Shown here: piece by piece, positions 6,696 through 14,742 of the stretch | How positions within the stretch are numbered: position 1 is the first letter of the stretch | How the letters are laid out: the number at the start of each line of letters is the position of its first letter | Assembly (NCBI GenBank): GCA_964597685.1 | Contig: CAZQZC010000048.1 | Coordinates: 1-17,928 of the forward strand | Length of the DNA: 17,928 nucleotides | Source of the DNA: JBCBTJ01 sp964597685 | GTDB taxonomy: Bacteria; Pseudomonadota; Alphaproteobacteria; Caulobacterales; Hyphomonadaceae | Direction: 5' to 3' | Notes under the pieces: model-generated | What the model saw: only the letters and a program-made list of their open reading frames with translations | Told to the model about the DNA's origin: nothing | Databases searched by the model: none | Position numbers and translations under genes: made by a program

Positions 6696-7166
6696 TTACC
6701 CGTCGCCGCGTTGCAGGAAGGCATTGGCCGCCGATAACAGCAGGAAAACCGCCGCCAGGATGAACAAGACCGGCGTGGACCCGGTGAAGTGGTCGGCGAC
6801 GAACGGACCGCCGGCGCTCAATGCGTCCGCAAGCGTCGCGTTGTCGGTGTTAAAGGCCTCGGGCGTCACCACGCCGAGCAGAGGCGAAATGTGAAACACG
6901 ACCGCGCCGAGGAAGGGCAGCACAGCCAGCGGCGCGCCGATCTTGCGCGTCATCGGCAGGATGACCAGCGCGCCGGCGACCAGCTCTAGCGCGCCCGTGG
7001 CGTAATTCACGAGGGGGAAGAACAGGTCCGACGCTGGAAAGCCGAGCGCTGCGGCCTTCATCTCGATGACCGGAAAGATGTGCGCGCCGCCCGTAAATTT
7101 CGTAATCCCGAAGAGGATGAGAAACCCGCCGACCGCGAGCGAGAGAATCCATTTGACGATGTTCAT
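6696..7166 (-). CDS. DoxX-like four-helix membrane protein
   Basis: A 156-residue inner-membrane protein with four predicted membrane spans at about residues 5-22, 53-72, 76-98 and 131-150. The opening (WILSLAVGGFLILFGITKFT), the second helix NYATGALELVAGALVILPM and the third helix rich in small residues resemble the DoxX/DoxD-like family, seen in many proteobacteria with roles in redox or thiol stress in some members. A specific role here is not known. The start at 7166 is preferred to a longer Arg-rich reading from 7226, because it begins the first membrane helix directly and has GGACGGG about 8 bases before it. It is divergent from the methyltransferase gene, with 195 bases between starts. 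Confidence 0.75.
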   Translation of the reverse strand: MNIVKWILSLAVGGFLILFGITKFTGGAHIFPVIEMKAAALGFPASDLFFPLVNYATGALELVAGALVILPMTRKIGAPLAVLPFLGAVVFHISPLLGVVTPEAFNTDNATLADALSAGGPFVADHFTGSTPVLFILAAVFLLLSAANAFLQRGDG

Positions 7167-7361
7167 TGCCCTACCCGTCCTTTTGGTGCTGTCGCGCGCC
7201 GCCCGGGTCGCCCGGCGCCGGCGCACACTTGATGATGGCGCGGGCTAGTTACTATGCCCGTTCAGCCTGCGCATCGGGCGACAAGCGTTTGTGAACAGGC
7301 GTGTAGCCTCGCTTTCGGAATTGAGCCGCAATTCGAGGCCGCCGGGAATCACGATAGCGCC

Positions 7362-8513
7362 ATGGACATGACACCGCGTCCCACATGCCTGGAATTCTTC
7401 GCCGGCGGCGGCATGGCTCGGCTCGGCCTCGACGTCGCGTTCGATACGGTGTTCGCCAACGACGTGGATGCGGTGAAATGCGCGGCCTATCGTGCGAATT
7501 TCGGCGCCGATGCGCTGGTCGAGGGCGACGTGGCGACGCTTGGCGTTGACGACATTCCCACCGCCGATCTCGCCTGGGCGAGCTTTCCCTGTCAGGATCT
7601 CTCGCTCGCCGGCGGCCGCGGCGGCCTGAACGCGCCGAGGTCTGGCGTATTCTGGTCCTTCTGGCGGCATATGCAGAACCTGCAGAAGGCTGAACGCGCG
7701 CCCGGTGTGATCGTGATTGAGAACGTCGTCGGCTTAATCTCATCGCGTCACGGCCAGGACCTTGCAGCGCTGGGCGAAGTTATGGCCGCATCGGGCTGGC
7801 GTTTCGGCGCTGTCATACTCGACGCCGCCGACTTCTCAGCCCAGTCGCGACCTCGCTTGTTTATCATTGCGGCGCGCCATCCTATCCCACCTCGTCTGAT
7901 GCAGCGCGAGCCTGATCCGCGCTTTCATTCCAAGAAACTCGTCGACGCAGTCGGACGGTTTGGAGCGCCCGCGCAGCGCGCCTGGACGTGGTGGCGGCTG
8001 CCAGAACTTCCACAACACGGGCGCGCCCTTGCGGACGTGACAGAGCGCGACGCGCCGACGGACGCCTGGCGATCGGCAGTCGATCTTCAAAAGCTGCTCG
8101 ACCAAATGGCGCCGCTCCATCGCAGGCGGGTGGAGGCGGCTGTCGAGGCGCACGCCTATCGCGTCGGCGCCGTCTATCGGCGCATCCGAAACGGCGCACA
8201 AAGGGCGGAAGTCCGTTATGACGGCTTGGCCGGATGTCTGCGGACCCTAAAGGGCGGCTCATCTCGCCAGCTCCTGCTGATATCGGAGAACGGCGACCTC
8301 CGGCTTCGCGCCATGGCGCCGCGGGAAGGCGCGCGCTTGATGGGTCTGCCGGACTCCTACCGTTTGCCCCGAGGCGCGACGAACGCCTTCAACCTTCTCG
8401 GCGACGGCGTCTCCGTCCCCGTCGTCGAGTGGCTGACCAAGGGCCTGCTCGCACCGCTCGCTAGCGTCGAGATAACCGAGAAATCCGCCCAAAAACTCCA
8501 GGCGAGCGTTTGA
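7362..8513 (+). CDS. DNA (cytosine-5-)-methyltransferase, apparently solitary
   Basis: A 383-residue C5-cytosine DNA methyltransferase that transfers a methyl group from S-adenosylmethionine. Motifs in order: CLEFFAGGGMARLGLD (motif I, SAM binding, residues 9-24), ASFPCQDLSLAG (motif IV with nucleophile Cys77), VIENVVGL (motif VI, ENV at 120-122), QSRPRLFIIAAR (motif VIII), a target-recognition region of about 120 residues, LRTLKGGSSRQ, and LLGDGVSVPVVEW (motifs IX/X). All catalytic elements look intact. The start at 7362 lies just ahead of motif I. Its RBS is weak (GGGA), a second ATG lies at 7368, and an upstream in-frame ATG at 7254 has no RBS either. No restriction endonuclease or Vsr-type gene is adjacent. 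Its recognition sequence cannot be read. Confidence 0.9.
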   Translation: MDMTPRPTCLEFFAGGGMARLGLDVAFDTVFANDVDAVKCAAYRANFGADALVEGDVATLGVDDIPTADLAWASFPCQDLSLAGGRGGLNAPRSGVFWSFWRHMQNLQKAERAPGVIVIENVVGLISSRHGQDLAALGEVMAASGWRFGAVILDAADFSAQSRPRLFIIAARHPIPPRLMQREPDPRFHSKKLVDAVGRFGAPAQRAWTWWRLPELPQHGRALADVTERDAPTDAWRSAVDLQKLLDQMAPLHRRRVEAAVEAHAYRVGAVYRRIRNGAQRAEVRYDGLAGCLRTLKGGSSRQLLLISENGDLRLRAMAPREGARLMGLPDSYRLPRGATNAFNLLGDGVSVPVVEWLTKGLLAPLASVEITEKSAQKLQASV

Positions 8514-8572
8514 AAACTCGCCGCTCAGGCGATAGAAGACAGCGCTCAAGCCGCAATATACAGGTCCGCCAG

Positions 8573-10213
8573 ATGCTTCACCCTTCCACTCGAAAACTAA
8601 TCGAAAAATTACAGGAAATGACGGACAAGCGCCGCATCACCTGGGCGGAAGGCGAAGAAGGTCGAAGCGTCTACGACACTGAAGGTTATCGGGTGTCGGT
8701 GAACGCCGAACCGGCCGAGCTGATCTTATCAGACGCTCTTGGCAAAGAGCTCGAGCGCGCGGACGCAGAGCTTCTGGCGTCGACCCCAGCGGACAGCGGC
8801 GGCACGTTCGCCGACATCATCTCGACGATGGCGAGCGAGGCGCAACGGATCGCCCGCGGCACGGAAACAGCGATCGAAACGGTGCTGGCCGGTTTCGAAC
8901 TGCCCGAAACGCCGGAGCCCCAAGCGGAAGATATAGAGGCGGATCTCGTCGACGCCGAAGACATTGAACCAGATGAAACATCAATGTCCGAAGTGGTCGA
9001 AGACACGGGCGATGAGACGCGCCCGTTCGACGAACCAAACATGACGCTCGCCGTCGCCGCACTCGCCGACAAGGTCAATGGCGCAGACGCCTCCGAAGAC
9101 GCCCCCGTCGACGACGAACCCGCTTCGCGACAACAGCTCGAGACGGCCGAGGCGCCGCTCGCTCCCGAGCAGGAAACTGTCGAAGAGACTGCAGAAACTA
9201 GAGACGAACCAACCATCCAAGACGCCGCGACGCCGCCTCTCGTGGCTGAAACGGACGTCTCGGCGGCGCCTGGCTTTGCTGCGGAGCTTCAGTCAGCTCC
9301 CGGGTCAGATGAGGGCAGTCCGGAAGAAGCAAGAGCTGAACAGGGTCAGCCAACACCGCAACCAGCGGAATCGGCGTCCGCCGCCTCACCTCTCGGCGCA
9401 TTCGGCGCTTATAGCAGCTTTGGCGCCCCAACGGCGCCGACCGCCGAGCCCGTCTCTGAGCCTGAGTCGCAAAAAGCTGACGCGACGCCTGAAACCCAAA
9501 CGACCGATCCAGAGCCAGAGACCGACCCCCATGACGCGCCCGCCTCGGATGATACGCCTGAGGACCAAATTCTGGCGTCTGTCACCGATACGGCCACCAC
9601 AGTAGAATCGCCGCCTGAAGCGGAGGCGAGATCAACCTTTGAGCCGGACGTCGAATCGCCGATCGAGCCTGAAGTCGAAGTCCAAGTCGAACCGGAAGCC
9701 CCCAGCGAACCGACGCCTTTTACGTCGCCAGTCCAGGCCGATCCGGAGCCGATTGCGGCGACCGCCTTGACGACAGCCGCCGAGCCCGCCCCCGCAGCCG
9801 CGGCGAACGAAAGCGAGCCGATCGAGCCCACGGCTTTGCAGGACATGTCCGTAGAACGTCAAACACCGTTCGCTCAGGCGCAGGTCGAGGCGCCGGAGAT
9901 TGCTGAAACATCGGAACCCCTCGCGCAGCCCGTTGAACCAGCTACGGCTACGGACGACATGCCGAATATCGCTGAGACGGCGGACGTCGCACCTACAATC
10001 GCTGCCGAACCGATCGCCAGCGAAGCGGAAACGCCCGCCACACCGGTCGAGCAGTCTCCTGCGACGGCCGCAGCGACTGAGGATGAAGCGCTGAATCTGA
10101 CGCCGCCCCCAGCGCCGGAGGCCGAAGACCCATTCGAGCCAGAACCGGAAGAGGATCTCGAAGCCGGTGACGCGCCCCCCAAGCCGGCGACGCGTTTCAA
10201 CCCCTGGATGTAA
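8573..10213 (+). CDS. long acidic Pro/Glu/Ala-rich protein of unknown function
   Basis: A 546-residue protein I do not recognise. Residues about 1-110 look folded: MLHPSTRKLIEKLQEMTDKR, then TWAEGEEG, DTEGYRVSV, ILSDALGKELERADAELL and a helical stretch FADIISTMASEAQRIARG. Residues about 111-530 are low-complexity, dominated by Glu, Asp, Pro, Ala, Thr and Ser, and surely disordered. The chain ends KPATRFNPWM, a tail that returns to ordered-looking residues. There is no signal peptide. The start at 8573 is chosen because it begins the folded part. A TTG at 8510 overlapping the methyltransferase stop (TTGA) would add 21 Arg-rich residues. The RBS is poor for either. It lies 59 bases after the methyltransferase gene, so they may be co-transcribed. 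It converges on the GST gene with 7 bases between stops. Confidence 0.75.
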   Translation: MLHPSTRKLIEKLQEMTDKRRITWAEGEEGRSVYDTEGYRVSVNAEPAELILSDALGKELERADAELLASTPADSGGTFADIISTMASEAQRIARGTETAIETVLAGFELPETPEPQAEDIEADLVDAEDIEPDETSMSEVVEDTGDETRPFDEPNMTLAVAALADKVNGADASEDAPVDDEPASRQQLETAEAPLAPEQETVEETAETRDEPTIQDAATPPLVAETDVSAAPGFAAELQSAPGSDEGSPEEARAEQGQPTPQPAESASAASPLGAFGAYSSFGAPTAPTAEPVSEPESQKADATPETQTTDPEPETDPHDAPASDDTPEDQILASVTDTATTVESPPEAEARSTFEPDVESPIEPEVEVQVEPEAPSEPTPFTSPVQADPEPIAATALTTAAEPAPAAAANESEPIEPTALQDMSVERQTPFAQAQVEAPEIAETSEPLAQPVEPATATDDMPNIAETADVAPTIAAEPIASEAETPATPVEQSPATAAATEDEALNLTPPPAPEAEDPFEPEPEEDLEAGDAPPKPATRFNPWM

Positions 10214-10220
10214 GACCGGC

Positions 10221-11309
10221 CTAGGCGAGGACGAGACGGAAATTGGAGCGCGTCAAGCGTGGAAACTCCGGAAAGTCGCGCAACGCTTGGCCATTACATG
10301 CATCGAGCAATTTGTCCGCAGCGTCTTGATCCTCCGCATCCAGGCTTCTGTACCAGTCGAGCGAGCGTTGCAACATCCAGAGATTGAACGGAAAAATCAT
10401 TCGGTCACCCTCGACCCGGCCATCGCCATAGGTGAAGCTGTGCGAGCCTAACGCTCGAGGCACCTCTTCGCCGGGCTCTTTGTCCGCCGCCCAGGCGGCG
10501 AGTGAGCGGGCCGTTGATTCCAGAACGGGAAATTGGTCGCGAAACTGGTCGGCGAGGATCGGCAGCAAAGTATCCGGGACATCGTCGTCGGGTAGAAACG
10601 CGCCAGATTGCGGCTCGATATCGCGCAATCTCTCGACCCACGAGGCGACATTGGGGGCGATCTCCTTCATAAGCGCGCCCGACGCGGGATCCCGGTAGAG
10701 GTGGGCGTACAGCGGACCGTAAAGCCCAAGATCGCCTATGGACGGGCGGTCGCCGAGCAACATCGCATGATGTGCGAAATGCGCATCAAGCTGCCCCAAA
10801 AATTTGCGGTAAGCGGTCTCAACTTCAGAGGCTGTGCGCGGATCGATTCCAAGAAAGGGCAGCGCGCCCTCGAAGTTCTTTGCGCGCGCCTTGCCCGTTT
10901 CATATTGCTGTTCCGGCGATGCATCCGGCGCAGCGATCTTTCCGAACTCCGCATAGGCGAAGTCACGATTGTGCGCCCAACGATACTGCATGGCCGGGAT
11001 CACCAGCCATTCATCGCCCAGAAGCTCGAATAACAGCGCCGCCAAGCGTTGCGCCGGATCGCAAGGATAAACGGACAAAATCGTATGACGACGCTCCAAA
11101 GCGTCGATGATGTCAGACGTGTCTTGAAGAGTCTCATCATCTGGATCGATCAGCACGGGTATCACCGGCCACCCGACGCGCGGAAGGATAACGTCCTTGT
11201 AGACCTCTGTCGTGGCCAAGCGTTCTTCGAAGTCGAGGCCCGACCAACGCAGATAGGCCCGCGCCTTGCCCGTGAAATAGCTGAGCGGGCCGCCGTAGAG
11301 CGTGTACAT
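10221..11309 (-). CDS. glutathione S-transferase-like protein, long form
   Basis: A 362-residue protein with an N-terminal thioredoxin-fold GST domain: MYTLYGGPLSYFTGKARAYL, RVGWPVIPVLI with the cis-Pro51 site, and LQDTSDIIDALE, the glutathione-binding SNAIL-like position. A helical C-terminal domain follows, containing PSIGDLGLYGPLYAHLYRDP, with the N-capping S..D pattern of GSTs. It is about 150 residues longer than classical GSTs (200-220), with an extra C-terminal part (SHSFTYGDG, FNLWMLQRSLDWYRSLD). Similar long GST-family proteins occur in alphaproteobacteria; substrates are unknown. A GGAGGA ribosome binding site lies about 8 bases before the ATG. It is divergent from the S9 peptidase, with 230 bases between starts. 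Confidence 0.82.
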   Translation of the reverse strand: MYTLYGGPLSYFTGKARAYLRWSGLDFEERLATTEVYKDVILPRVGWPVIPVLIDPDDETLQDTSDIIDALERRHTILSVYPCDPAQRLAALLFELLGDEWLVIPAMQYRWAHNRDFAYAEFGKIAAPDASPEQQYETGKARAKNFEGALPFLGIDPRTASEVETAYRKFLGQLDAHFAHHAMLLGDRPSIGDLGLYGPLYAHLYRDPASGALMKEIAPNVASWVERLRDIEPQSGAFLPDDDVPDTLLPILADQFRDQFPVLESTARSLAAWAADKEPGEEVPRALGSHSFTYGDGRVEGDRMIFPFNLWMLQRSLDWYRSLDAEDQDAADKLLDACNGQALRDFPEFPRLTRSNFRLVLA

Positions 11310-11356
11310 GGCGATAATCCTCCGAAGGCAGATGGTTGAGACTCTTGTGGAACGAC

Positions 11357-11376
11357 TCCGCCCACCCGCGGGCGGA
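11357..11376. repeat. GC-rich hairpin upstream of the GST-like gene
   Basis: TCCGCCC and GGGCGGA pair around a six-base loop (ACCCGC). It sits in the 230-base divergent gap between the GST-like gene and the S9 peptidase. No T tract follows on either side, so it may be a leader structure or the end of a small upstream transcript rather than a terminator. Confidence 0.3.
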
Positions 11377-11539
11377 CCGTCAAGGCTGATCTAACCAGAC
11401 CTCGGCTTCGTTTTCGGCCGGACGCTTGCTGCCAATCAGCCACAGACAGGTCTGGACATCCACAGAAGTAGGTCTTTTGATGTCGACATAGCGCCACCAC
11501 GCGATAGCGTGTTCACGGGGAAGTGAGGAGGAATGAAAA

Positions 11540-13516
11540 ATGTTGCAGCAGGTCCTGCGCATCATCGCTATCGTTATGTCGATCAGTTCAGTCACGCTCG
11601 CCGTGGCCGAGCCGCCGCCGCTGGAAGCTTATGGCCGTCTGAGCGAGATCCGAGCCGTCACGATTTCACCGGATGGGAAGCATTTCGCCTACTTGTCCGA
11701 AAGGGGCGAACAGCGTGCGCTGCTCGTTTTGAACTTAGAGACGAAAGAAACCCAAGGCGTCGACCTAAGAGATGTCAAAGCGAATTGGGTCGACTTCGCC
11801 GGCAACGGACACGTCGTTCTTGGCGTTTCAGAAACGACGCGGGTGAGCGGTTTTCGCGGTCGCTTTGAATATAGCGCGGCTTTCTCGTACAATCTAAAGA
11901 CGGGTAAAGTGGTTCAGCTCTTAAAGGGTACAAAGGACCTGTTCCCAGCGCAGAGCGGTTTGGGAGCGATCGTCGGCGCCTATGCTCCGAAAGATGAAGT
12001 GCTCATGCCGGCCTTTATGGGAAGCCGTTCGGACCCAGAACCCGATTACGATTTGCTCCGGGTTGATCTCGATAATGGTCGAGGACGTAAGTTCTCTGCG
12101 GGAAAAAATCGGACAATAGACTGGTTCGCTGACGTGGACGGTACAATCCTGGCCCGTGAAGACTACGACAATTCCAGCAACAAATATGAACTGATTTCCG
12201 AAGTCGGGGGAGACCGACAAACGATCTATGAAGCAAAGACCGAACTTATTCCCATCGGCGTATTGGGCGTGGCGCCCGATCGATCAGGCCTCATGGTCAC
12301 ACGTACGTCAAGGGAATCCGGGTTTTCGGCGCTCTACAAACTTGGGTTTGACGGCGTTTGGTCTGACGCTCCGGTCTTCGCCAAAGAAAGCGCAGAAATC
12401 GATTATACACTCATCGACTCAAATCGGTTTGTAATCGGCGTTCAGTATAGCGGCCTTTACCCAACATACGATTTCTTCGATGATGAACTGACCCAAATTG
12501 TCACGAGTGTGCAGGATAACTTTCTACAGTCTTCCGTTTTCCTAAGTTCGTGGACGGACGACCTATCGAAGCTAGTGTTCTTTGTATCTGGCGGTGACGC
12601 ACCTGGCGTGTACTACCTCTTAGATCGCAACGAGATGCGCATTTCGCCCTTAACGAGCACCCGGCCTCAAATCGATCTCGACGACGTCGCCCCCGTTGTA
12701 ACGATCGAATATCCCGCTCGCGACGGCCTGACTATTCCTGCGATTCTCACCCTTCCCCTCAGCGGCGAGACGGAAAATCTTCCCCTTATCGCCATGCCGC
12801 ATGGGGGCCCCGAGGCCTACGACCAGGTCACGTTCGATTGGATGGCGCAATACTTCGCGAGCCGCGGCTATGCAGTGCTCCAACCCAACTTCCGGGGCTC
12901 AGACGGCTTTGGTCTCGAGTTCAAGCTTGCGGGTCGCGGCAAGTGGGGGCGGGAAATGCAGGACGACGTAACTGACGGCGTGCTCGCCCTCATCAAGGAC
13001 GGCTATGTGGATCCAGAGCGGGTTTGTATCGTAGGCGGAAGCTATGGCGGATATTCAGCGCTCGCTGGCGGCGCGTACTCACCCGACCTCTATAGGTGCG
13101 TCGCCGCCATCGCCCCGGTGAGCGACTTGCCGGTTATGTTGTCGGAAGAGAAGAAGGATCATGGCTCGGACCATTGGGTGCTGGCCTATTGGCAGCGTGT
13201 CATTGGCGACCGCAAGGAAGACCGCGAAATGTTGAAAGACGTCTCGCCCGCGCGAAACGCATCCAGCTTCCAAGCCCCGGTTCTCCTTATCCACGGCAAG
13301 GACGATTTGGTTGTGCCAATTCGACAAAGCGAGATCATGGAGCGAGCGCTAAAGCGTGCTGGCAAGGACGTGGAATTCGTGAAGCTGCGGGGCGAGGACC
13401 ACAATTTGTCCTTTAGCGAAAGCCGCCTTCGTACCCTTGAGGCCCTCGACGCCTTCATCTCCAAGCATATCGGACGGCAAAGCCAAACCCTTGCAGACGC
13501 AGCGCCTGCTCCCTAG
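11540..13516 (+). CDS. exported S9-family (prolyl oligopeptidase/acylaminoacyl-type) serine peptidase
   Basis: A 658-residue peptidase of the prolyl oligopeptidase clan. A signal peptide of about 23 residues ends LAVA before EPPPLEAYG, so it acts in the periplasm or outside. An N-terminal beta-propeller follows (opening AVTISPDGKHFAYLS), then an alpha/beta-hydrolase domain from about residue 395. Catalytic residues: VGGSYGGYSAL with Ser501, LLIHGKDDLVVP with Asp589, and RGEDHNLS with His621. GGPEAYDQ and PNFRGSDGFG are further family marks. It probably trims short peptides; specificity is not visible. GAGGAGG lies 8 bases before the ATG; an out-of-frame ATG at 11533 is too close to it. The propeller-coding half is noticeably poorer in GC than the hydrolase half and the neighbouring genes. 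Confidence 0.92.
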   Translation: MLQQVLRIIAIVMSISSVTLAVAEPPPLEAYGRLSEIRAVTISPDGKHFAYLSERGEQRALLVLNLETKETQGVDLRDVKANWVDFAGNGHVVLGVSETTRVSGFRGRFEYSAAFSYNLKTGKVVQLLKGTKDLFPAQSGLGAIVGAYAPKDEVLMPAFMGSRSDPEPDYDLLRVDLDNGRGRKFSAGKNRTIDWFADVDGTILAREDYDNSSNKYELISEVGGDRQTIYEAKTELIPIGVLGVAPDRSGLMVTRTSRESGFSALYKLGFDGVWSDAPVFAKESAEIDYTLIDSNRFVIGVQYSGLYPTYDFFDDELTQIVTSVQDNFLQSSVFLSSWTDDLSKLVFFVSGGDAPGVYYLLDRNEMRISPLTSTRPQIDLDDVAPVVTIEYPARDGLTIPAILTLPLSGETENLPLIAMPHGGPEAYDQVTFDWMAQYFASRGYAVLQPNFRGSDGFGLEFKLAGRGKWGREMQDDVTDGVLALIKDGYVDPERVCIVGGSYGGYSALAGGAYSPDLYRCVAAIAPVSDLPVMLSEEKKDHGSDHWVLAYWQRVIGDRKEDREMLKDVSPARNASSFQAPVLLIHGKDDLVVPIRQSEIMERALKRAGKDVEFVKLRGEDHNLSFSESRLRTLEALDAFISKHIGRQSQTLADAAPAP

Positions 13517-13549
13517 GCTCGCGCCATGAGCTAAAGGAGGAGGCGGGCC

Positions 13550-14197
13550 ATGCCGCGCCTACGCCAAGCCGGGCGGGACGCGGCTGACGAGTACGCCCGC
13601 GGCGTTTATGATCATCTGTTCGGCGACCGCGACCCGGTCGCCGAACCGGGAACCGCGACCGGGACGCCCGGCAATTGGTGGACCGTGTTCGCCATAGTCC
13701 CCGACGCCTTCAAGCACACGACCGAGGGTTTTCGCTTCTATCGCTCATCGGCGCGCAAGCTCGACCCGAAACTGCGCGAGCTTGGACAAACACGTGCTGG
13801 GTACGCTGTCGGCTCCCAATTTGTTTTCTCCCAGCATTGCAAGGCGAGCCGGGATGTCGGTTTGAGCGAGGCGCAGATCCAAGCCATTCCCCATTGGCAG
13901 ACTGCGGATTGCTTCACGACGGCCGAACGCGCCGTTCTCGCCTACACCGACGCCATCGTGCTTGAGCGCGGCCGTGTGTCGGACGGCATCTTCACTGCGC
14001 TGAAAGCCCATCTCAGCGACGACGAAATCCTAGAATTCACATATATAACAACGACATACATGATGCACGCCATTATGAGCCGCGCCTTGCGGCTGGAGTA
14101 TGACGACGTCGAAGAACGGGTGACCGAGGTTCCGGCGCCAAAGACCGGCGGCGACGCGAGCGACGTCATGAGCGTTGTGGACAAGAAGGGGGCTTGA
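13550..14197 (+). CDS. carboxymuconolactone decarboxylase (AhpD-like) family protein
   Basis: A 215-residue protein of the CMD/AhpD-like all-helical family. The signature is in the middle: GYAVGSQFVFSQHCKASRDV with a single conserved-position Cys97 preceded by Gln-His, then GLSEAQIQAI and FTTAERAVLAYTDAI, and EFTYITTTYMMHAIMSRAL at the end of the domain. Classical AhpD has a Cys-x-x-Cys pair; here only one Cys is visible in that motif, so peroxidase activity is doubtful. AAAGGAGGAGG just ahead of the ATG is a very strong RBS. It begins 33 bases after the peptidase gene and ends 5 bases before the next ATG, so it almost surely forms a translationally coupled pair with the VOC protein downstream. 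The substrate is unknown. Confidence 0.85.
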   Translation: MPRLRQAGRDAADEYARGVYDHLFGDRDPVAEPGTATGTPGNWWTVFAIVPDAFKHTTEGFRFYRSSARKLDPKLRELGQTRAGYAVGSQFVFSQHCKASRDVGLSEAQIQAIPHWQTADCFTTAERAVLAYTDAIVLERGRVSDGIFTALKAHLSDDEILEFTYITTTYMMHAIMSRALRLEYDDVEERVTEVPAPKTGGDASDVMSVVDKKGA

Positions 14198-14202
14198 GGC
14201 TC

Positions 14203-14742
14203 ATGGGCTACCACCATCTCGCCCTCGCCGCGAAAGATATGAAGGCCACCCACGCCTTTTACGAAGGCGTGATGGGATTCGAGTTGGTGAAGGTGGAGAT
14301 CGCCCCCATACGCGAAGGGGGCTGGGGCAAGCACTTCTTTTACCGCATGGACGGTGATGATTCGAAATTCATCGCCTTCTGGGAACTCCACGAAACGCCA
14401 AGCCAGGAGGACCACATCCACGATCTGAACGCCGCGGCCAACCTTCCGGATGGCACAAACCACCTCGCCTTCGATGTCGCCACCGAGGCTGACCTGCTGG
14501 CGTGGAAGGCCAAATGGCGCGCCGCCGGGCTCGACGTCTTGGAGATCGACCACAATTGGTGCCGGTCGATCTACACGCGCGATCCCAACGGCAACATGGT
14601 GGAGTTTTGCCTGACGACGGGATCTTTCACAGCTGAGGATCGCGACCGCGCGCTCTCAGCACTCGACGACGTGGACTTCAATCCCTCGCCGCCGCCAGCT
14701 AAGGTCAAACTGTGGACGAAGACGCCGCAAGACCAGACTTAG
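14203..14742 (+). CDS. VOC-family (glyoxalase/dioxygenase fold) protein
   Basis: A 179-residue VOC protein. MGYHHLALAAKDMKATHAFY opens the first module with His5 at a metal-ligand position, FIAFWELHE ends it, TNHLAFDVATEADLLAWKAK opens the second with another His, and DPNGNMVEFCLTT gives the final Glu ligand. Unlike the other VOC protein in the window, the metal site therefore looks complete. Two starts are possible: ATG at 14203, about 10 bases after AAGAAGGGGG, or TTG at 14194 overlapping the preceding stop as TTGA. I prefer the ATG because VOC proteins usually begin right before the first strand. It is coupled to the CMD-family gene upstream, which suggests they handle the same compound. 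Its stop overlaps the stop of the convergent gene by four bases. Confidence 0.85.
   Translation: MGYHHLALAAKDMKATHAFYEGVMGFELVKVEIAPIREGGWGKHFFYRMDGDDSKFIAFWELHETPSQEDHIHDLNAAANLPDGTNHLAFDVATEADLLAWKAKWRAAGLDVLEIDHNWCRSIYTRDPNGNMVEFCLTTGSFTAEDRDRALSALDDVDFNPSPPPAKVKLWTKTPQDQT

Noticed and set aside
8686..9216. Minus-strand Ser-rich open frame of 176 residues
   Set aside because: Its Ser/Gly/Ala-rich composition is the mirror image of the Glu/Asp/Pro-rich codons of the protein at 8573-10213. No RBS or motif.
9078..9605. Plus-strand Arg/Pro-rich frame inside the disordered protein
   Set aside because: Frame-shifted reading of a low-complexity coding region; very basic and without family features.
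9300..10100. Possible tandem repeat or CRISPR-like array
   Set aside because: The repetitiveness is amino-acid low complexity with irregular period. There are no constant repeats with regular spacers.
7362..10213. Defence island or restriction-modification system
   Set aside because: Only a methyltransferase is recognisable. The downstream protein has no nuclease motif, and the flanking genes are a DoxX-like protein and a GST.
11380..11595. Minus-strand frame of 71 residues ending VWLDQP, followed by the hairpin at 11357-11376
   Set aside because: The C-terminal part looks protein-like and the hairpin position is tempting. But its upstream part overlaps the signal-peptide region of the S9 peptidase and I see no convincing RBS. 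It is too weak to annotate.
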